Positions 7,278 to 11,539 of a stretch of DNA of 11,539 bases are shown here, piece after piece. Source of the DNA: Pseudomonadaceae bacterium. Lineage in GTDB: Bacteria > Pseudomonadota > Alphaproteobacteria > UBA2136 > UBA6156. The translations under genes were made by a program, and so were the position numbers. The stretch is taken from contig CANHVX010000022.1 of the NCBI GenBank assembly GCA_947464215.1, positions 1-11,539 of the forward strand, given 5' to 3'. A model generated the notes under the pieces. The model was not told where the DNA came from. It made no database searches and was given only the letters and a program-made list of their open reading frames with translations. Position 1 is the first letter of the stretch. Every line of letters starts with the position of its first letter.

Positions 7278-7295
7278 AAAAAAGGGGAAGCCCTT
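7278..7295 (-). terminator. Hairpin plus U-tract in the convergent gap, minus strand
   Basis: On the minus strand AAGGG (7295-7291), loop CTTC and CCCTT (7286-7282) are followed by T to 7278. It can end the crp-like transcript (stop at 7404) or a small RNA started at operator C. An outer pair AGCGC (7272-7276) with GCGCT (7303-7307) could extend the structure in either strand. The stem is only five base pairs, so this is a moderate call. Confidence 0.5.
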
Positions 7296-7345
7296 AAACC
7301 CTGCGCTCTCCCCCCATCTCAAGCACAGGGCCGTCAGGGCCTCCT
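7278..7345 (-). ncRNA. Candidate regulator-dependent small RNA
   Basis: Operator C (7379-7392) is followed on the minus strand by a TATCTT -10 hexamer (7357-7352) at class II distance, its near end 33.5 bases from the operator centre. A terminator-like hairpin with U-tract ends at 7278. Together these would give an RNA of about 65-70 nt starting near 7345. Its 5' part has an AGGAGG stretch and a short GGCC hairpin. No convincing reading frame is present. The alternative is that the hairpin only ends the crp-like mRNA and operator C is idle. Confidence 0.3.
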
Positions 7346-7378
7346 CAGTTCAAGATACGCGCATCCCAAAAGGCCTAC

Positions 7379-7392
7379 GTGACCCATATCAC
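7379..7392. promoter_or_regulatory. Operator C (GTGA-N6-TCAC) in a convergent intergenic gap
   Basis: GTGACCCATATCAC, an exact match to the same pattern as A, B and D. It lies between the 3' ends of tpsB and the crp-like gene, so no annotated start is nearby. On the minus strand a TATCTT hexamer lies at the right distance for activation; on the plus strand I see no comparable -10. Confidence 0.5.
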
Positions 7393-7403
7393 ATCCGCAC
7401 CAT

Positions 7404-8162
7404 TTACGGTTTTTGGAAATCGACACTCCGCCGGCAGAAGTTTTTTTCGCCAAACCGGTGGCAGTGGGTGGCCATCAGGGGGTCACAGAACGGGCACAAG
7501 GCGCGGTCATGTTCCAAAACAACGCGCCGCCCGTCTATTTTAATGTTGTATTCTTCCATACGCGCCAGGCACCGCGAGAACGTCTCGCGCGAGAGGCCAA
7601 GGCAGTGGGCAATTTCTGTTTTGGCTAACGGGAGGTCGAACTCTTTTTTGGGTATATTGTCACCGTCCAGCATAAGGCGCAGCAGGGTGTTCAGAACTTT
7701 GGCCATGGCGGGCTCCGCCACCACCTGTTCCAGCAGGCGCACCACGTGTTGCATTTGGTCGGCGACAATGGCCATCAGGTTGGTGGCCAGCTTCGGGGTT
7801 TTCAGAATCATGGCCAACATCACATCAACGGGCAATGCCACCAATTCCAACGAAGATTCCGCTACCGCACCAACCGAAGATTCCTCCACCAGAAACATCA
7901 AATCGCCAAAAAGCAGGTCATGGGGCCCCAAAAGGCCAAAGACAGTCTCGTGGCCCTCTTCGTTCAAATGGTAAATTTTAACCCACCCATCACCAATCAG
8001 ATACAGATATAACGGCCTGTCTCCGGGCATAATAATGGTTTTACCCGCAGATAACGTCATCATTTTTGCATGTTTTTGCAGATAAAAAAACACATCATCA
8101 TCGACACCATGGAAGAGCCGATGATTTCGCAATCGCAACACAGAACCAGAACTTATGTCCAT
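7404..8162 (-). CDS. Crp/Fnr-family regulator with a cysteine-rich C-terminal tail
   Basis: 252 residues from ATG 8162. Residues about 15-130 form the cyclic-nucleotide-type beta-barrel sensor (AGKTIIMPGDRPLYLYLIGDGWVKIY, GHETVFGLLGPHDLLFGDLMFL). The long dimerisation helix runs about 123-148. The Crp-type winged helix-turn-helix (about 150-216) has LAKTEIAHCLGLSRETFSRCLARM. Recognition-helix residues Arg192, Glu193 and Arg197 match the CRP RExxxR pattern that reads GTGA. FNR's N-terminal cysteines are absent (first Cys is 187), and the cAMP-contacting Arg-Ser of CRP is replaced by Ser-Val (96-97), so cAMP control is unlikely. After the winged helix comes an extra tail of about 30 residues with Cys223, 226, 234 and 243 plus His233 and His235, a possible metal or Fe-S site. 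Divergent from the PRTase-like gene. Probably controls operators A-E, including its own promoter. Confidence 0.9.
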   Translation of the reverse strand: MDISSGSVLRLRNHRLFHGVDDDVFFYLQKHAKMMTLSAGKTIIMPGDRPLYLYLIGDGWVKIYHLNEEGHETVFGLLGPHDLLFGDLMFLVEESSVGAVAESSLELVALPVDVMLAMILKTPKLATNLMAIVADQMQHVVRLLEQVVAEPAMAKVLNTLLRLMLDGDNIPKKEFDLPLAKTEIAHCLGLSRETFSRCLARMEEYNIKIDGRRVVLEHDRALCPFCDPLMATHCHRFGEKNFCRRSVDFQKP

Positions 8163-8168
8163 GTATTT

Positions 8169-8197
8169 AATATCTTACGGAAACAAAATAATGTCAA
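8169..8197 (-). promoter_or_regulatory. Promoter of the crp-like gene
   Basis: On the minus strand a perfect TTGACA (8197-8192) is followed after 17 bases by GATATT (8174-8169; 4 of 6 bases match TATAAT). The predicted start is within a base or two of ATG 8162, which would give a leaderless or nearly leaderless mRNA. This agrees with the poor Shine-Dalgarno upstream of that ATG. TAAGAT (8176-8171) is an alternative -10 with shorter spacing. Confidence 0.45.
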
Positions 8198-8206
8198 TAA
8201 AATTAA

Positions 8207-8220
8207 TTGATCTTCATCAC
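8207..8220. promoter_or_regulatory. Operator E, FNR-like half-degenerate site upstream of the crp-like gene
   Basis: TTGATCTTCATCAC: a perfect FNR-type left half (TTGAT) and an ATCAC right half, one base away from GTGA-N6-TCAC. It ends 10 bases before the TTGACA box, with its centre about 51 bases from the predicted transcription start. Autoregulation, or control by a housekeeping FNR/FixK, is inferred. Confidence 0.4.
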
Positions 8221-8272
8221 ACAAAGGTCACGTCATAAAAAATGCATAAAATAAAATTTGAAATCGATAGAC

Positions 8273-8313
8273 GTGACGTAAATCACATAGAATCACAAAA
8301 AATAGCTTAAAAA
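8273..8313 (+). promoter_or_regulatory. Operator D and -10 box of the PRTase-like gene
   Basis: GTGACGTAAATCAC at 8273-8286 is an exact GTGA-N6-TCAC site. The TAAAAA hexamer at 8308-8313 ends 33.5 bases from the operator centre, the class II distance, giving a predicted start near 8321 and a leader of about 27 bases before ATG 8348. No -35 box is visible. The intergenic stretch around it is very AT-rich compared with the genes. Confidence 0.55.
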
Positions 8314-8347
8314 GAACGCATGATTGTCCGCAAAAAAGGAAAAAAAC

Positions 8348-8806
8348 ATGAACATCTTCAATTCCCGCCAGGAAGCTGGCTTTTGGCTTGCCGAAGGGCT
8401 TCAAGAATACAGGGGCAGCAAAACAACCACGGTGGTGGCTGTTTCAGAGGGCGGCATGGCCATCGCGGCCGAGATAGCGCGCATCCTGAACATTGCACTC
8501 AGCACGGCCGCCACCGCGCCGGCCAAGGCTCTTCCGGGCACGGCCAATCCAACACTTGTGTTCGTCGATGATAATCTTATCGAGAGCCATGCCCTCGCAA
8601 CGGCCATCCAGCAGCTCACGCCTACGCATCAGGGCACAGTGCTTGTGGCCACACCTATTGCCACGCTCGAGGCTGTCGCCGATATCACCCCCCTCACCGA
8701 TGGCGTCTGTTGCCTCTATCTGGTCGATAACCACGCCGAGATCGAGCCTTGGTATACCCCTCCCCACGCCGAATCTGCCGGCCCAACGGTCTCACCACGC
8801 ACCTAA
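8348..8806 (+). CDS. Compact, degenerate phosphoribosyltransferase-like protein
   Basis: 152 residues from ATG 8348, with AAGGA six bases upstream. A TTG at 8324 in frame is less likely. Residues 4-50 (FNSRQEAGFWLAEGLQEY, VVAVSEGGMAIAAEIARILNI) match the start of the stand-alone PRTase family usually read FxDRxEAGxxLAxxL...ALPRGGVPVAxEVAxxL. Residues 69-85 (TLVFVDDNLIESHALAT) align with the PRPP loop VILVDDGxATGxT. The two Asp (74, 75) remain but the Gly/Thr that bind the ribose phosphate are gone, and RGG is EGG. Usual members have about 60 more residues between these blocks; here there are about 18. The C-terminal VLVATPIATLEAV and EIEPWYTP match the family's VAxPVAPxE and WYxxF ends. Catalysis is doubtful. 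Preceded by operator D; stops six bases from the convergent ABC-F gene. Confidence 0.65.
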   Translation: MNIFNSRQEAGFWLAEGLQEYRGSKTTTVVAVSEGGMAIAAEIARILNIALSTAATAPAKALPGTANPTLVFVDDNLIESHALATAIQQLTPTHQGTVLVATPIATLEAVADITPLTDGVCCLYLVDNHAEIEPWYTPPHAESAGPTVSPRT

Positions 8807-8812
8807 AATAAC

Positions 8813-10684
8813 TTAGGCGCGCTCAAAAGCCTCCTGCGCCTCCAACCACACGGTTTCCGCCTCTTCCAGTTCGCGCAACAGCTGGCCATACGTAAACTGC
8901 GCCTGTTGGGCGGCGGTGGCGTCGGCATAGAAGGTGCTGTCGGCCATCTGGGCTTCCATCTGTTTGCGTTGTTTGGCAAGGCGGCTTACCAAGGCTTCGG
9001 CCTGTTCGCTGCGGGCCACCAGGTCAGGGAATTGTTTTTTCTTCTCCTGCAAAGCCTTTTTCAGTTCTTTGGCAGAAGGGCCGCTGGCATCTTTTTTGCG
9101 CTCACCGCGGCGTTCGTTGCGGCGCTGGGCCACCACGTGGGCGCGGTAGGCCTCAAGGTCACCATCAAACACGGTGCAGGTGCCGTTGGCCACCAGCCAT
9201 AACCGGTCGGCCACACGCTCCACCATCGAAGGGTCGTGGCTCACAATCACCACCGCCCCCTGATAGGCGTTCAGCGCCTCCACCAACGCCTCGCGGGAAT
9301 CCATATCCAGGTGGTTGGTCGGCTCATCCAGCAGCAGCAAGTGGGGGGCATTGTAGCTCATCAACGCAAACAACAAGCGGGCCTTTTCACCGCCACTCAG
9401 GCTCCCAATACGGTTTTCGGCCAGCGTTTTGTTAAACCCAAACCGCCCCAGCAGCGCGCGCACATCGGTCTCGCGCTTGCCTTCCATCACGCGGGCCATG
9501 GCATTCAGGGGGCTTTCATCCAGGCGCAGTTCTTCCGCCTGATGCTGCGAGAAATAGCCAATGCGCAACTTCCCCGAGGCCACCACTTCGCCTTGCAAAG
9601 CCGCCAAACGGCCAGCAATCAGCTTGATGAGGGTCGATTTCCCGTTGCCGTTCGCCCCCAGCAAGGCAATGCGGTCGTCCATATCAATAATTTCATCCAC
9701 ATTCCGCAACACGGGGTTGGTCGGCGTATAGCCAATATCGGCATGGCGGATAGTCAAAATCGGCGGCGGCAATTCTTCGGGCTGGGGGAAGTGGAATTTA
9801 ATGCCACGCTCCGCAATCACGGCATCCACCACGTCCATCTTTTCAAGGGCTTTGAGGCGGCTTTGGGCTTGCTTGGCTTTGCTGGCTTTGGCCTTGAAAC
9901 GGTCAACAAACGCTTGCATGTGGGCACGCATGGCGGTTTGTTTTTCATGCAGTTTTTGCTGGCTCATCAGCTTTTCGGCGCGTTCGCGCTCAAAGGTGTT
10001 GAAATTCCCGGTGTAAGCGGTCAGCTTTTTGTTATCCACATGAATGATGTGGGTCACGCACGTATTCAACAGCTCGCGGTCGTGCGAAATCATTAAAAGC
10101 GTCTTCGGGTAGCTGGCCAAATAGGCTTCCAGCCACATAATAGCTTCCAAATCCAGGTGGTTGGTCGGCTCATCCAGCAGCAGCAGGTCGGGTTGGCGGA
10201 ACAAGGCGGCAGCCAAAGCCACCCGCATGCGCCACCCGCCGCTGAAGTTGCGCAGGGGCTCACCCAACTGGTCATCTTTAAATCCAAGCCCGGCCAGAAT
10301 GCTGCTGGCACGCGCGGGCGCGGCGTAGGCGTCAATGTCATCCAGGCGGGCATAAATATCGGCAATTTTGTAGGGGTCCTGCTCGGTTTCCACCGCATGC
10401 ATCAGGCGGCTGCGCTCCACATCGGCGGCCAACACCACGTCCAGAAGCGGCATATCCATGTCACCAATGTCTTGGCGCACAAAGCCGATAGTATAGCGGT
10501 CACTCAGGCTCACGGTGCCATTGTCGGCATGCAGTTCACCCGTGATGAGCTTGAACAGGGTCGACTTTCCCGCCCCATTGGCCCCCACCACACCCACGCG
10601 GCGCCCTTCGGCCACGGTCACCCCGGCATCTTCCAAAATCAGCCGTCCGGCCACGCGATAGGTCAGGTTCGAAATCGTCAGCAT
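8813..10684 (-). CDS. ABC-F ATPase, YheS-like
   Basis: 623 residues with two ABC cassettes and no membrane segment, as in ribosome-associated ABC-F proteins. Cassette 1: Walker A GANGAGKST (34-42), signature FSGGWRMR (147-154), Walker B LLLLDEPTNHLD (167-178). The linker includes FVDRFKAKASKAKQAQSRLKALEKM, the basic helical P-site tRNA-interaction motif in the form found in YheS. Cassette 2: Walker A GANGNGKST (about 343-351), signature SLSGGEKARL (about 427), second LLLLDEPTNHLD (about 448-460). The C-terminus from about 535 is a charged coiled coil. All ATPase motifs are intact. ATG 10684 has AAGG about six bases upstream. It follows trhO by 55 bases on the same strand, so the two may be co-transcribed. 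Role: resolving stalled or non-canonical ribosomes; a drug-resistance function is not indicated. Confidence 0.93.
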   Translation of the reverse strand: MLTISNLTYRVAGRLILEDAGVTVAEGRRVGVVGANGAGKSTLFKLITGELHADNGTVSLSDRYTIGFVRQDIGDMDMPLLDVVLAADVERSRLMHAVETEQDPYKIADIYARLDDIDAYAAPARASSILAGLGFKDDQLGEPLRNFSGGWRMRVALAAALFRQPDLLLLDEPTNHLDLEAIMWLEAYLASYPKTLLMISHDRELLNTCVTHIIHVDNKKLTAYTGNFNTFERERAEKLMSQQKLHEKQTAMRAHMQAFVDRFKAKASKAKQAQSRLKALEKMDVVDAVIAERGIKFHFPQPEELPPPILTIRHADIGYTPTNPVLRNVDEIIDMDDRIALLGANGNGKSTLIKLIAGRLAALQGEVVASGKLRIGYFSQHQAEELRLDESPLNAMARVMEGKRETDVRALLGRFGFNKTLAENRIGSLSGGEKARLLFALMSYNAPHLLLLDEPTNHLDMDSREALVEALNAYQGAVVIVSHDPSMVERVADRLWLVANGTCTVFDGDLEAYRAHVVAQRRNERRGERKKDASGPSAKELKKALQEKKKQFPDLVARSEQAEALVSRLAKQRKQMEAQMADSTFYADATAAQQAQFTYGQLLRELEEAETVWLEAQEAFERA

Positions 10685-10739
10685 GGCGCCTTATGGCACA
10701 CGTTGCCCCTCAACCGATAGTAAAAAATCGTATCTTGGG

Positions 10740-11539
10740 TTAACGGCAGCGGGGGCAAATAGGCACAGCCCCAGCCCGCTTCATGTCACCGGCGGTTACC
10801 GGCATGTTGCAGGTTTTGCACACGCTGTAATGGGCAGAGGGCTGCAAGTGGTGGTCAACGGCCACGCGGTCATCAAACACATAGCAGTCCCCTTCCCACA
10901 GGCTTTGGCTGGGCGGAACCTCCTCCAGATACTTCAAAATCCCACCTTCCAAATGGTAGACATTCTCATAGCCCTGCTGCTTCAGGTAAGCGGTTGATTT
11001 TTCACAGCGTATCCCGCCCGTGCAATACATGGCAATGCGCTGGGTTTTGTCCTCAGGCAGGTGCATATTCAGCCATGCGGGAAGCTCTTTGAAGATGGCG
11101 GTGGCGGGGTTCTGGGCGCCTGCAAAGCGGCCAATGGCCACTTCATAGTCGTTGCGGGTGTCCACCACAATCGTGTTGGGGTCGGCAATCAAGCTGTTCC
11201 AGTCGGCAGGCTTTACGTAGGCACCGCGCTGGGCAGGGTCAACGGGCACACCCAGGGGGATGGTCTCACGCTTCAGCTTTACCTTGGTGCGGGGGAATGG
11301 GTTGGTTGCGGAAACACTTTCTTTCCACGTCAAACCGGCAAACAGCGGCAACCCGCCAATCATGGCCAGGGTGGCACGCACTCCGTCTTCCGGCCCGGCG
11401 ATGGTGCCATTAATGCCTTCCGGCGTCACCAGAATGGTGCCTGTCACACCACGGGCAGCCATAAAGGCCTTCCACGGCGCCTGCACGGAAGCATGCGCCG
11501 CAAACGGCACCAGATGGTAAAACGTGGCCACAAAATACG
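10740..11539 (-). CDS. trhO: tRNA uridine(34) hydroxylase TrhO / rhodanese-domain protein (5' partial)
   Basis: About 266 residues are visible. The frame continues through the window edge: residues Tyr-Phe precede the GTG at 11531, and family members begin with xYxVATFYxFVxL, so only a few N-terminal residues are missing. The N-terminal domain (TGTILVTPEGINGTIAG) is the UPF0176/TrhO-specific part. The rhodanese domain follows (VVDTRNDYEVAIGRFAGA) with the active-site loop CTGGIRCEK; the catalytic Cys codon is at 11024-11022. The C-terminus has CKTC and CPRC, a likely zinc site. TrhO performs O2-dependent 5-hydroxylation of U34 in certain tRNAs. Ends CPRCR, 55 bases before the ABC-F start; both genes concern translation. 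Confidence 0.92.
   Translation of the reverse strand, partial: YFVATFYHLVPFAAHASVQAPWKAFMAARGVTGTILVTPEGINGTIAGPEDGVRATLAMIGGLPLFAGLTWKESVSATNPFPRTKVKLKRETIPLGVPVDPAQRGAYVKPADWNSLIADPNTIVVDTRNDYEVAIGRFAGAQNPATAIFKELPAWLNMHLPEDKTQRIAMYCTGGIRCEKSTAYLKQQGYENVYHLEGGILKYLEEVPPSQSLWEGDCYVFDDRVAVDHHLQPSAHYSVCKTCNMPVTAGDMKRAGAVPICPRCR

Noticed and set aside
7404..8162. Calling the regulator Fnr, Crp, FixK or Dnr by name
   Set aside because: It lacks FNR cysteines and the cAMP-binding Arg, and the C-terminal tail fits none of the named types well enough for a gene symbol.
8802..8817. CCTAA/TTAGG hairpin at the junction of the two convergent stops
   Set aside because: A five-pair AT-containing stem without a U-tract, largely made of the two stop-codon contexts; not supported as a terminator.
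10036..10060. ATGA-N6-TCAC near-match to the operator pattern
   Set aside because: It has one mismatch and lies within the ABC-F coding sequence with no promoter beside it, so it fits chance.
9236..10096. 286-codon plus-strand frame opposite the ABC-F gene
   Set aside because: Antisense shadow of a well-conserved gene; the His/Gln-rich composition reflects reverse-complement codons.

Overview
The window looks like part of an alphaproteobacterial chromosome with moderately high GC. The organism call is an inference. It rests on a short RNase E/G-type protein, a TpsB transporter of the FGxAYDxSEI type and a FixK/FNR-like stress regulon; no single marker proves it. I see no transposase, integrase, CRISPR array, phage gene or origin.

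Layout. (1) 1-2078, plus strand: the 3' end of a degenerate GGDEF protein, an RnfB-like two-cluster ferredoxin, and a short RNase E/G-like protein. (2) 2079-2478: a minus-strand tRNA-Pro(GGG) with encoded CCA, flanked by hairpin terminators. (3) 2479-3060: a minus-strand 'host attachment' family gene with its promoter and operator. (4) 3077-7272: a divergent two-partner secretion pair, tpsA (minus; TPS domain plus right-handed beta-helix) and tpsB (plus; outer-membrane transporter). (5) 7273-8806: a Crp/Fnr-family regulator (minus) with an unusual cysteine-rich C-terminal tail, divergent from a compact phosphoribosyltransferase-like gene (plus). (6) 8813-11539, minus: an ABC-F ATPase and, upstream of it, a partial tRNA-hydroxylase gene trhO that runs off the window.

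The most interesting feature is a probable local regulon. The exact pattern GTGA-N6-TCAC occurs four times (2999, 5462, 7379, 8273), always between genes. A fifth, imperfect FNR-like copy (8207) lies upstream of the regulator itself. Random expectation for an exact 8-base match in this length is about 0.2. The recognition helix of the encoded regulator (SRETFSR) carries the Arg/Glu/Arg pattern that in CRP reads GTGA. Three sites have a -10-like hexamer about 33 bases from the site centre, which is class II activator geometry. Predicted targets are the host-attachment gene, the divergent secretion pair, the phosphoribosyltransferase-like gene, and possibly a small RNA in the convergent gap after tpsB. 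The regulator lacks FNR's N-terminal cysteines and CRP's cAMP-contacting Arg but has CX2C-X7-C-X8-C at its C-terminus. I infer a redox-, metal- or gas-responsive switch that controls a secreted surface protein together with stress-type proteins.
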